Positions 33,023 to 40,685 of a stretch of 64,000 bases of DNA are shown piece after piece. Origin of the DNA: Gordonibacter sp034932485 (lineage in GTDB: Bacteria; Actinomycetota; Coriobacteriia; Coriobacteriales; Eggerthellaceae); the NCBI GenBank assembly GCA_034932485.1, contig JAYFOQ010000015.1:21752-85751 (forward strand), read 5' to 3'. Under the pieces are notes generated by a model. That model was not told where the DNA came from. It worked only from the letters and a program-made list of their open reading frames with translations, and did not search any database. The number at the start of each line of letters is the position of its first letter. The stretch's first letter is position 1. Position numbers and translations under genes: made by a program.

Positions 33023-34684
33023 TTACTTCTTGGCTACCATACGACCAATGACGTACCCTTCGGTATAGCAGCGACCAAGCGACAGGCCGAACACGGTAAG
33101 CGGGTAGTCGATACCGCCATAGAAGTGTCCCGCGCAGTTTCCGATGGCGTACAGGTTCTCAATAACCTCTCCTTCAGGCGTTAAGCATTCGTGATTTTCG
33201 TTTATGTCAACACCGGAGCAAATAGCCGAAATTCGTACCCAGCGATGAATGCCATAGAAGGGCGGCGTATCGATGGTTTTTAAATACTTAGAAGGCACTC
33301 CGAAGTCTTCGTCCTTGCCGGCTGCTACCATCTGGTTGTAGCGCTTGACGGAAGCGGTGAATGCCGCCGTGTCAGATATTTCCAGTTTTTTGGCCAACTC
33401 TTCCAAGGTGTCGGCTTTAAATGTGCGTACTAAGTCTTCGAATACGCCTTCTCGCTTCACGTTTTCTTCAGGCATGTATACCTTGAGGGCTTCAGGGTCT
33501 ACCAGCTTGCCTGGCCAATCGGCAGCCTTTGTCATGTAGTCAGCATCGAATATCTGTGAATACCATCCTTGATCGGCCTCGGAGCGTAGATAGTTGTTTA
33601 GAAGCGACATCTCAACGGTTTCGTTTACGAAGCGTGTGCCATCATTCTTTACGGCAAGGAACGGCATGTCGCACATTGAGGCCGGGCCTGCATCGAAGTC
33701 GTGTAACATCTTGGTATGCGCAATGTCTTCCATTTTGCCACCAGCCCAGATAACCATCCTATGGCCGTCGCCCGTTTTATTGCTTTGCTTGCGGGTGAAG
33801 TTTTTCAAATCAGGCTGGTAGTAATTCGACATCTCTTCGTTGTTTTGGTAGTCGCCCGTAGCAACAATAACACCCTTTTTGGCATTAAATTGCACATTGC
33901 CATTCTTGCCGTGAGCGATAACACCGGTTACTTTTCCGGAACTGTCCTTCACGAGCTGCTTTGCTTCGTGCGAATAGAAAATTTGAACACCTTCTTTTTC
34001 GGCGGTCGTTGCCAAGGCGCGCATGCCGTCGCCAGTAGTGAGAGGTTTGGGGCCGAAGAACGATGTAACGAAGTTCATGTTGTAGCCCATTTTTTTAATA
34101 AGAGGCATGTGCTGTACGTTACCCTGGTCTATAACGGTAGCGCCGCCTTCTTTAGCTTTTTCGATTACCCATTTTACGGCTTCGCCGGAATTGTTTGCCC
34201 AGAGCTCCACTAGTTTACGGGTGGGGCGGTGTTGGCTATCTTTAATAAGTTGGGATACGAGGTTTGCTATGTCGCCCGGATCGCTGGTGGAAAGGTCGAT
34301 GCCGCTTCCAGAGTTCCCCTGACTAATGGCTTGGTTTTCTTTTTGGATGAGTGCCACACTTGCTCCGGCTTCTTGCGCTGCGAGAGCGGCTGGTACGCCA
34401 GCGGCCCCGGCACCGATAACCACCACATCGAAATCTTTGGTTTCAGCGATGTCTTTGATGGGGTCTGGTTGAGCGAGAAATGCGGGTAGTCCCTCGCGGC
34501 CATGGCCCGCAGCTATTGTGGTGCCTTTTGCGGCACCGGACGATCCTCCGCTTGCGCTGTCGGCTTTCTGAGGAGCGCAGGAGGCTAGAGCTCCTGCTGC
34601 AGCAACACTCGCTGCGGCAACGCTGCCAAACTTGAATAGGTCACGCCGGCTGAGATTTCTGTGAACTTCGTTGTGCTCGGTCAT
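33023..34684 (-). CDS. Tat-exported FAD-dependent reductase (fumarate/urocanate reductase-like flavoprotein)
   Basis: 553 aa. Twin-arginine signal NLSRRDLFKFGS (residues 8-19) followed by an Ala-rich helix and LASC, a lipobox, so a Tat lipoprotein is likely. FAD-binding DVVVIGAGAAGVPAALAAQE (about 84-103), QGNSGSGIDLS (flavin loop), and the end NLYAIGNCAGHFYGGIDYPL, typical of the FRD/SDH-type flavoprotein family with the active site between the domains. No FMN or haem domain, so electrons must come from a separate carrier. ATG 34684 follows GGAGGG. Divergent from the LuxR gene. Electron acceptor unknown. Confidence 0.9.
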   Translation of the reverse strand: MTEHNEVHRNLSRRDLFKFGSVAAASVAAAGALASCAPQKADSASGGSSGAAKGTTIAAGHGREGLPAFLAQPDPIKDIAETKDFDVVVIGAGAAGVPAALAAQEAGASVALIQKENQAISQGNSGSGIDLSTSDPGDIANLVSQLIKDSQHRPTRKLVELWANNSGEAVKWVIEKAKEGGATVIDQGNVQHMPLIKKMGYNMNFVTSFFGPKPLTTGDGMRALATTAEKEGVQIFYSHEAKQLVKDSSGKVTGVIAHGKNGNVQFNAKKGVIVATGDYQNNEEMSNYYQPDLKNFTRKQSNKTGDGHRMVIWAGGKMEDIAHTKMLHDFDAGPASMCDMPFLAVKNDGTRFVNETVEMSLLNNYLRSEADQGWYSQIFDADYMTKAADWPGKLVDPEALKVYMPEENVKREGVFEDLVRTFKADTLEELAKKLEISDTAAFTASVKRYNQMVAAGKDEDFGVPSKYLKTIDTPPFYGIHRWVRISAICSGVDINENHECLTPEGEVIENLYAIGNCAGHFYGGIDYPLTVFGLSLGRCYTEGYVIGRMVAKK

Positions 34685-34870
34685 GGTTTCCCTCCGTGAT
34701 CGTGTGCCATGCGCCGCATTATGGCTTAGCTACAAGGATGGTTGAACATTCTCCTGCACCTCTGCTTTTGCGGCTCCCTTAGCAACCACCATAGGCGCAT
34801 GACGACGGTGCGTCATTCGTCCGTGCTTAAATTGAGGGGATGATTTGAGTAATCCCTTTATATAACCCTT

Positions 34871-34900
34871 TTTTGACCAGGTAAAACAAAGTAGTCATAC
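34871..34900 (+). promoter_or_regulatory. candidate promoter of the LuxR gene
   Basis: TTGACC near 34873 followed about 17 nt later by a CATACG/TCATAC -10-like hexamer. Weak match. Confidence 0.3.
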
Positions 34901-35010
34901 GCCTTTGTATGGATGCATTAGTTGCACGTAGAATCGTTTTCGGTACAATGGTTGTAGCACGTGAGAATGAGGGGAGGGGCTGCTGGTGGGGGAGTGCTGG
35001 CAGCGAAATC

Positions 35011-36576
35011 ATGAGCAAAGTCGTGCGCAATCGAAAAAACGACAGCTGCCCAGATCTTCGGGGTGATGTTTCTGCGGCAATCGACGCTCTGCCGGTCGAT
35101 GTGGCTTCCGATGCCGACACTATGGGGGGAGCCAGTGAGACTCCCGACGCAGGAAATCCTACTCGCCGCCCGCCGGGGATGTTATTTTCTTGGCTACCCT
35201 CACTTCCCTTGTTCTTTTTAGGTCTTGGTGCGTATCGTGCATGGATTGAAATCACGTTTGTTGGGTCTTTCGTTGATTTCCCCGCAGCATCGGTGGCAAG
35301 CCATGATTTATTCGACATTGTCATGGTGGCCACTATGCTTCTTTGTGCGGCTCTTGCAAAAAAGACGGGACCGTTTTTTCACCGCACCGCTTTATATGTG
35401 TTTGCGGGAGTGGCGCTGGTTGCCGCAACGGGCGGCATGTTCGCCTCGCTGGCTTTTCCTGCGCTGGCCTCCGTGCTTGGGGTGCCTATTGCTGTATTGG
35501 GCGGTATGGGTATTGCGTTGGTTATATTGTTGTGGTCAGAGCTGTATGGGTGCCTCAATCCGTTTCGCGTTGCATTGTATTATTCGGCTTCGATGATTGT
35601 AGCCGCGTTTTTGATCTATCTTTGTCGAGGACTTTTGCTTCCTTGGTTGGCTGTTGTCGTGTTGTTGCTTCCAATAATATCTCTTGCAGGGGTGGCGGCT
35701 GGGTTCCGCTCGCTACCTTCAGCCGAGTTACCTCCGGCGAAACCGACAAAGTTTTCTTTTCCCTGGAAAATAGTGCTACTTATGGCTATTTATGCTTTTG
35801 CCTACGGCTTGAGGGAATCTTCGATGTATCAATCGTCGTTTGGACCTCATTCGGCATTCGGCACGCTTGCTGTTTCTCTTATTGTGTTTGTAGGCGTTAT
35901 TGCTCGTGGGGGAAAGTTTGATTTTGGTATCATTTACCGTATTACGTTGCCCTTGATGGTTGCAGCCTTTTTGATTATTCCCAATGTTGGCCTGCTTACG
36001 AAGGCGATGTCCGATTTTTGTACGAGTGCTTCATACACGGCGTTTTCTATCCTTATTATGCTTATCATGGCAAATCTCTGCTATCGCTACGGCGTATCGG
36101 CAATTTGGCTGTTTGGTATTGAGCGTGGCGTGCGGGCATTGTTCTCTTTGCTTGGACGTCAGGCAGAAGTAATGCTAGGGTCGACGGGATTTGGGCTGAC
36201 GGGAGCAGACGCCCTAGTAAGTGGTCTCGTAGTTGTTATGGTTGTTGCAGCCACCATGATCTTATTCTCCGAAAAAGAGCTGTCGAGTCGCTGGGGTGTT
36301 GCGTTTCTTGGTGGAGGAGACACAATCGCCGAAACCGCCATGGTGAAGCGTCAGGAATTGGCGAGTCGATGCCAAAATCTTGCTCGCACCTACGGGTTAT
36401 CCCCCCGTGAGGAAGAAGTTCTCTTGTTGCTTGCGCAGCGTAAAACGGTTGGCTCTATCGAACGCGAGTTATTTATTGCGAACGGTACGGCTAAAACCCA
36501 TATACGCCATATTTATCGCAAGTTGGATGTGCACTCTCGCGATGAACTTACTAACATGCTCGGTCTTTATGAATAA
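35011..36576 (+). CDS. multi-pass membrane LuxR-family transcriptional regulator
   Basis: About 521 aa. Residues 1-60 are polar; the next 380 residues contain about 12 hydrophobic segments (for example SWLPSLPLFFLGLGAYRAWI, then VFAGVALVAATGGMFASLAF); the last 70 residues form a LuxR HTH (YGLSPREEEVLLLLAQRKTV, then NGTAKTHIRHIYRKLDVHSR). This membrane-LuxR type is hugely expanded in Eggerthellaceae, commonly beside FAD-reductase genes, as here. Start uncertain: ATG 34909 and 34948 are in frame, but ATG 35011 lies after the only purine-rich sites. Likely senses the reductase substrate. Confidence 0.88.
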   Translation: MSKVVRNRKNDSCPDLRGDVSAAIDALPVDVASDADTMGGASETPDAGNPTRRPPGMLFSWLPSLPLFFLGLGAYRAWIEITFVGSFVDFPAASVASHDLFDIVMVATMLLCAALAKKTGPFFHRTALYVFAGVALVAATGGMFASLAFPALASVLGVPIAVLGGMGIALVILLWSELYGCLNPFRVALYYSASMIVAAFLIYLCRGLLLPWLAVVVLLLPIISLAGVAAGFRSLPSAELPPAKPTKFSFPWKIVLLMAIYAFAYGLRESSMYQSSFGPHSAFGTLAVSLIVFVGVIARGGKFDFGIIYRITLPLMVAAFLIIPNVGLLTKAMSDFCTSASYTAFSILIMLIMANLCYRYGVSAIWLFGIERGVRALFSLLGRQAEVMLGSTGFGLTGADALVSGLVVVMVVAATMILFSEKELSSRWGVAFLGGGDTIAETAMVKRQELASRCQNLARTYGLSPREEEVLLLLAQRKTVGSIERELFIANGTAKTHIRHIYRKLDVHSRDELTNMLGLYE

Positions 36577-36905
36577 CCACTTCTTTTTTCTGATCATAAA
36601 CCTCCCGATGCGCTAATCGACCTCACCAGACTTTACGGGTACTCGACACGTCTGGCCACCTTGGACGAAAATGCGCCGATTCTTTATCTCCAACAAAAGA
36701 TAGTCGTACATCAGAGATTCTGATCAGGAAGTTTATAAGCCGCGTTGAGGCGAAGGGTTCCCACCTGTCCAAAATCTATAGAACCGAGGCTTTTTAGTCC
36801 ATGATCTTTAAGATCATATAAATGAAAAAAATTGACAATACTTGCGTCGAGAGCAAAGAAAGGAATCGTTGCTCTCTTCGGTAGTTACTCACAAGAGTAA
36901 TAATA
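36577..36905. other. unassigned spacer with palindromes
   Basis: No ORF. ATGATCTTTAAGATCAT at 36801-36817 is a 17-bp palindrome. TTGACA near 36831 has no suitable -10 at 16-18 nt. Confidence 0.4.
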
Positions 36906-36935
36906 AGAACAAACGTTCGTAATTTATGCTATACT
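36906..36935 (+). promoter_or_regulatory. SOS (LexA) box and extended -10 promoter
   Basis: AGAACAAACGTTCG (36906-36919) matches the Gram-positive/actinobacterial LexA operator CGAAC-N4-GTTCG at all fixed positions but the first. It ends 7 bp before the extended -10 TGCTATACT (36927-36935), so bound LexA would cover the -35 region. Strongly suggests DNA-damage control of the following genes. Confidence 0.7.
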
Positions 36936-37079
36936 GGAAAATAAAAAGAGCCAGTGCAAGCGCTGTTCACCAACAGCTTATGGCCTCAAGGTGCAGCCCA
37001 TAGATGGCGATGGAATTCCTCATCACCCGTACCACGCTTGCAAGATCCTCTTAACCTAAGGAATGGTGAAGGAAACGGG

Positions 37080-37958
37080 GTGTCTTTTGCTATGGGCAGT
37101 GCGAAGCTATGGAGTGCGTCGTGTTTTCGTTGGCGTGATCTTCCCACCTTGCAGGAGTTATTCAACTCTTGTGATCGCGCGCTACTCGAGCAGGTTGTAA
37201 TCGAAGATTTTGCCTGTCGGGACAAACAGATTAGTAAGAAGCGCTACGCAGCTATGCAAAGCAGGCTAGCTGCATCACTTGATGTTATGGAATCACTTAC
37301 TCTTGCGCAAAAGTCGAGTAAAAGTTGGTTGCTTGCTCCGCGAGGTTCGTATCTACTAAACGCGCAAAAAGGATCGATCTCGTGGCGGTTGCATATGGCG
37401 CTTGTTCCTCGGTGTCACTCTGGAACCTTCAAACGGTTTATTCAAAACGAAAAGGACCTTGTCGCCTCGTGCAGTCAAGTTGACAAAACCAAAAAGCAGA
37501 GGAGTCGTGCGGCAACGTGCTCTCGGGGACGTACGTGCGATGGGCAGTTTGAAGCTTTGGTTGCACGAAGTTATACGCTCGTTCCCTGGGAAGAGACACT
37601 TGCGTATAAGGTGTGGCTCGGGGGAGATTGGTGTTGCCGAGAGCGGTATGTTGCATTGTCGAGTGCATTTTGGGAAATGACGTTTTTTGGCTTTGAGTAT
37701 GATCGGGCGCAAGCACGTATGGTACGAGAAAAGGCAGTTCGCGCAACGGAGCCTTCGGAGGCAAGTGCGGTTAGAAGACCACTTGAAAGCCGCTTCGAAA
37801 AGTCCTCGGACGTTTATGGTTTAAGGCCGCCCAATCTCTTTGTTCAAAAGGACCAAAGGAGGATGGTTCAACGTGTCGCAGTGCTAAACAATAATGAAAA
37901 TCTTGCCTTCTGCGAGAGATTGCTTGATCTGTCTCAAAGGTTAGAGAGAAATGGATAA
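37080..37958 (+). CDS. hypothetical protein of an SOS-box operon
   Basis: 292 aa from GTG 37080, which has AAGGA 6 nt upstream; the frame is open to GTG 36954, but that start has no ribosome site. Not recognised. Visible features: WRDLPTLQELFNSCDRALLE, DKQISKKRYAAMQSRLAASL, a basic middle with SRAATCSRGRTCDGQFEALV, and aromatic segments YKVWLGGDWCCRERYVALSS and FWEMTFFGFEYDRAQ. Soluble, no membrane helix. Preceded by an SOS box and followed 2 bp later by a 59-aa gene. Could be a Y-polymerase accessory factor, a toxin-type protein or something new; no function assigned. Confidence 0.7.
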   Translation: MSFAMGSAKLWSASCFRWRDLPTLQELFNSCDRALLEQVVIEDFACRDKQISKKRYAAMQSRLAASLDVMESLTLAQKSSKSWLLAPRGSYLLNAQKGSISWRLHMALVPRCHSGTFKRFIQNEKDLVASCSQVDKTKKQRSRAATCSRGRTCDGQFEALVARSYTLVPWEETLAYKVWLGGDWCCRERYVALSSAFWEMTFFGFEYDRAQARMVREKAVRATEPSEASAVRRPLESRFEKSSDVYGLRPPNLFVQKDQRRMVQRVAVLNNNENLAFCERLLDLSQRLERNG

Positions 37959-37960
37959 AC

Positions 37961-38140
37961 ATGGACAATCAAAATCAAAAGACGAGTCTCTGCGAATTGG
38001 CGAAGCAGGCCTGTCGTTCCAATACTCCTGTTATTGCGACTGTCGATGGTAACGAAATAGTAATTATGACATCTTCGGTACTTGAGGCGCTTCTTTATGA
38101 TCGGATGATTCTGGAGGCATACCATAAAGAATTTTGCTGA
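37961..38140 (+). CDS. 59-aa Phd/YefM-like small protein
   Basis: Starts at ATG 37961, 2 bp after the stop of the preceding gene. Sequence pattern TPVIATVDGNEIVIMTSSVL followed by EALLYDRMILEAYHKE resembles the N-terminal half of Phd/prevent-host-death antitoxins (a short beta hairpin then helix), but it is shorter than classical members and lies second in the operon. Ribosome site weak (AGAGAG), consistent with translational coupling. Too short for certainty. Confidence 0.6.
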   Translation: MDNQNQKTSLCELAKQACRSNTPVIATVDGNEIVIMTSSVLEALLYDRMILEAYHKEFC

Positions 38141-38166
38141 AAGGGGGTTGGTGTCTGGGTGGCTTC

Positions 38167-38201
38167 AAAAAAGTAAAGACACCCAGGAGGTGTCTTTACT
38201 T
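38167..38201 (-). terminator. bidirectional terminator between the SOS-box operon and the FKBP gene
   Basis: Perfect 13-bp stem (38171-38183 with 38189-38201), 5-nt loop, A-run 38167-38172 giving a T-tract for leftward transcripts. Confidence 0.85.
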
Positions 38202-38227
38202 TCGATCTCTATTTGAATATTTCGCAG

Positions 38228-38656
38228 CTAATCAGCGATTTCCACGATCTCGATCTCGAAAGTGAGGTCTTTGCCAGCGAGTTCGTGATTCATGTCGAAC
38301 GTGGCAATGCCGTCTTCGATAGACTCAACGAATACGGGGAAAGGCTGACCCCCTGGTCCGCGCATGTAAACCGTCTGTCCCACGGGAAGCTGATCGCCGT
38401 TGGGAATTTGGTCGACAGGTACTTTCTGAACCATGTCTTCGCGACGCTCGCCGTAAGCCTCAGCAGCCGGAATGTGTACCGTTTTCTTTTCGCCTAGAGC
38501 CATGTCCTTTACGGCATTGTCAAAACCAGCGATCATCTGACCCGCACCGCAGGTAAACTCGATGGGTTCGCCACGATCAACCGACGAATCGAACTTTGTG
38601 CCATCGTCCAACGTGCCGGTGTAGTGGGCCTTAACCTGCTTGCCTTCATTGCTCAT
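38228..38656 (-). CDS. FKBP-type peptidyl-prolyl cis-trans isomerase (SlyD-like)
   Basis: 142 aa, cytosolic. KQVKAHYTGTLDDGTKFDSS at the start and DRGEPIEFTCGAGQMIAGFD, then FDNAVKDMALGEKKTVHIPA and an IF-domain insert YGERREDMVQKVPVDQIPNG ahead of FDMNHELAGKDLTFEIEIVE, the SlyD order. No His-rich tail. ATG 38656 follows GAGGAG. Likely a folding helper; metal role not indicated because the tail is missing. Confidence 0.92.
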   Translation of the reverse strand: MSNEGKQVKAHYTGTLDDGTKFDSSVDRGEPIEFTCGAGQMIAGFDNAVKDMALGEKKTVHIPAAEAYGERREDMVQKVPVDQIPNGDQLPVGQTVYMRGPGGQPFPVFVESIEDGIATFDMNHELAGKDLTFEIEIVEIAD

Positions 38657-38748
38657 AAATGAGCTCCTCTCGCGTAATAAACAGTAGAGCTAGTCTACCT
38701 TAGCGATGTGTCTTGTCGCTTCTCGGCCAGAAAACTCACTCCAAGATG

Positions 38749-39204
38749 TCACAAGTTTGTTGCTGCGCGTGACCGATTTGGCAAATCATATACGTCGAGA
38801 AGCGTTATTTCGAAGTTGAGCGCCTTGGCAATAGCGTCGTGGTTTCGGTCGAATACTGCTTTGTCTTCAGTTAACTCGATGAGGCGCGCTGGATAAGTTT
38901 GACCAGTCGGATCTTCTAAGTTTACCATCTCTCCAACAATGAGCTTGACGTGCTCTGGTATCTTCGCTCGTTGAACTTCAACAACGCGTTCGTCTGTGTG
39001 CTCTTCGTACGCTTCGTTCGCGCCAACGCGTGCGGTCTTTGTCTCGCCGATGGACATGCTGCATACCGTTTCGATAAAAACCGGCGGCATCCAACCCGCG
39101 ATACAGGGAAATTCGATAGGCTGCTCTCTTTGGTCGATAAAAATAGCCCCATCATCGAAAAATCCCTTGTATGCGACGCGTACCATTTTTCCCGTATGAT
39201 CCAT
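38749..39204 (-). CDS. divergent FKBP/SlyD-like protein
   Basis: 151 aa from ATG 39204 (GAAGGG site); the frame extends to 39246 without a better start. Same order as its neighbour: VRVAYKGFFDDGAIFIDQRE, PIEFPCIAGWMPPVFIETVC, SIGETKTARVGANEAYEEHT, FDRNHDAIAKALNFEITLLD. The active-site aromatic and GxxxD positions are largely replaced (CIAGWMPPVFIE in place of GAGQMIAGFD), so catalysis is doubtful and a chaperone role is possible. Same strand as the canonical copy, 92 bp upstream. Confidence 0.8.
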   Translation of the reverse strand: MDHTGKMVRVAYKGFFDDGAIFIDQREQPIEFPCIAGWMPPVFIETVCSMSIGETKTARVGANEAYEEHTDERVVEVQRAKIPEHVKLIVGEMVNLEDPTGQTYPARLIELTEDKAVFDRNHDAIAKALNFEITLLDVYDLPNRSRAATNL

Positions 39205-39246
39205 AGTGGCCCTTCCGTGATTATCTTTAACCTTATAGGTCGACAA

Positions 39247-40563
39247 TTAGCTTTGTTGTTCTGCTAGACTGGCCAAAGTGATGTGTTGAGCTGTCAATTG
39301 GGCTAGGGGTTCGAGGTAGGTACGTTCGTGTTCAGGTAATCCACACCCGCTCATCTCTATAATATGATCCACTAAGGCGGCGACGGGGTGTCCGTAGACT
39401 TCAGCATCGTAACCACGTGCCATGAGCGCGTTTTTTGCTTCTTCGAATGCAGTAGCGTCGACATCGGCAAACAACTCGTCGAGTGCATCGAGGTTTTTCA
39501 AGCTATAAAACAATCCTTTGATAAGTGCGGCGTAGGCGATAACGTAGGGGATGGGTAGTGCATCGGCGGGCCTGATCTCAATATAGGTTTTCAGTCGCAC
39601 ATCGTTAAAAAACATAGACACAGCATGCTCTACTTCACTGCGTGTCATAGTGCGTTGTGCGTATATGTCGCCAAAGGTGCGCGCAGAATAGCACCATTGT
39701 TCTTTGCGGCAAGGAATAAGAATGGCAGGGGTATCGAGAATATACTCAGCATAGCGGCGCAGATCAAAATCGGGATCAAGCACCCCGGGTACGAGGCCGC
39801 AACGCTTTGGGTCGCAGTGCTGCCATATTTCGGTACGTACCAGTTGGTGGGTACGCGGCGCCCCTTCGAACGCGGGTGTGTTGTCGCACATAAGAGAAAA
39901 CAGGGGAACTAAGGCATACGCCAAGCGCAGCTTACGCAGACAGTCGGATACCGAATAATAGTCGATGGAAACCTGGGTTGAGGCACTGCCGCGCATCATG
40001 CGGGGTCCGAATGGGCCAATTTCTCCCAAGTATAAATTCATAAATTGGTAGCGACGCTTAGGGATAAGTTCAAGGCTTTTGGCGGTTGCTGTGGGGTGAT
40101 ATCCTTGAGTTAGAACTTGCTGTCCTACCGGCGTGAGTATATCGGAAAGCTGGTGTTCGAAGGTTTCGAATGTTCGATATGCTTCTTCGAGACCCTCGAA
40201 AGGCCCAGCAGATAGTTCCAGCTGAGCTGCCGGCTCGATAGTAACGGCCTCGCCGGGTCGCGCTACGCCTAGGAGATCTCCTTCGGGGTCGTAGGTTGTT
40301 TGGGGGAAGGTTTCTTTTAATTGACCAAGTAGCCACTCCACACCATGAGGGCCATGGTAGGAAACGGGGCTTTTGTCATTGTTTACAATAGTGTGCTCAA
40401 GTTCTATGCCTACCTCGCCTGGTTCATCCGCGCCAATAATGCCGCTCTCGAAGTAAGATACGATGGCGTCGACATTACTTTTGCGTGCCGGCTGAGGTCG
40501 GTCGAGATTGGTCGCGCCTCCTGCTGTGGGCCTCGATGGCGCTGCTGTGGCTGTTTTCTTCAT
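39247..40563 (-). CDS. glutamate-cysteine ligase, GCS2 (plant-type) family
   Basis: 438 aa. VGIELEHTIVNNDKSPVSYH near residue 50, EPAAQLELSAGPFEGLEEAY with the metal/glutamate-binding Glu, LTQGYHPTATAKSLELIPKR, MMRGSASTQVSIDYYSVSD, and TYIEIRPADALPIPYVIAYA are the blocks of GCS2-type gamma-glutamylcysteine synthetases (proteobacterial GshA/EgtA relatives). N-terminal 40 residues are a low-complexity extension. ATG 40563 follows CAGGAG. No glutathione synthetase gene in the window, so the product may be gamma-glutamylcysteine itself. Confidence 0.85.
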   Translation of the reverse strand: MKKTATAAPSRPTAGGATNLDRPQPARKSNVDAIVSYFESGIIGADEPGEVGIELEHTIVNNDKSPVSYHGPHGVEWLLGQLKETFPQTTYDPEGDLLGVARPGEAVTIEPAAQLELSAGPFEGLEEAYRTFETFEHQLSDILTPVGQQVLTQGYHPTATAKSLELIPKRRYQFMNLYLGEIGPFGPRMMRGSASTQVSIDYYSVSDCLRKLRLAYALVPLFSLMCDNTPAFEGAPRTHQLVRTEIWQHCDPKRCGLVPGVLDPDFDLRRYAEYILDTPAILIPCRKEQWCYSARTFGDIYAQRTMTRSEVEHAVSMFFNDVRLKTYIEIRPADALPIPYVIAYAALIKGLFYSLKNLDALDELFADVDATAFEEAKNALMARGYDAEVYGHPVAALVDHIIEMSGCGLPEHERTYLEPLAQLTAQHITLASLAEQQS

Positions 40564-40685
40564 GTAACGAGCTCCTGAAACTTAACTAATCGGTGCAATG
40601 GTAGGTTACTTTGTATACAATACCCTTTTGGTTGCCGCGTAAATTGGCAATATCGTTTCATTTCGCACAACCCTACGAGACGAGG

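Noticed and set aside
36954..37079. N-terminal 42-codon extension of the SOS-operon protein
   Set aside because: GTG 36954 has no ribosome site and the extension looks unlike protein, whereas GTG 37080 has AAGGA at proper spacing.
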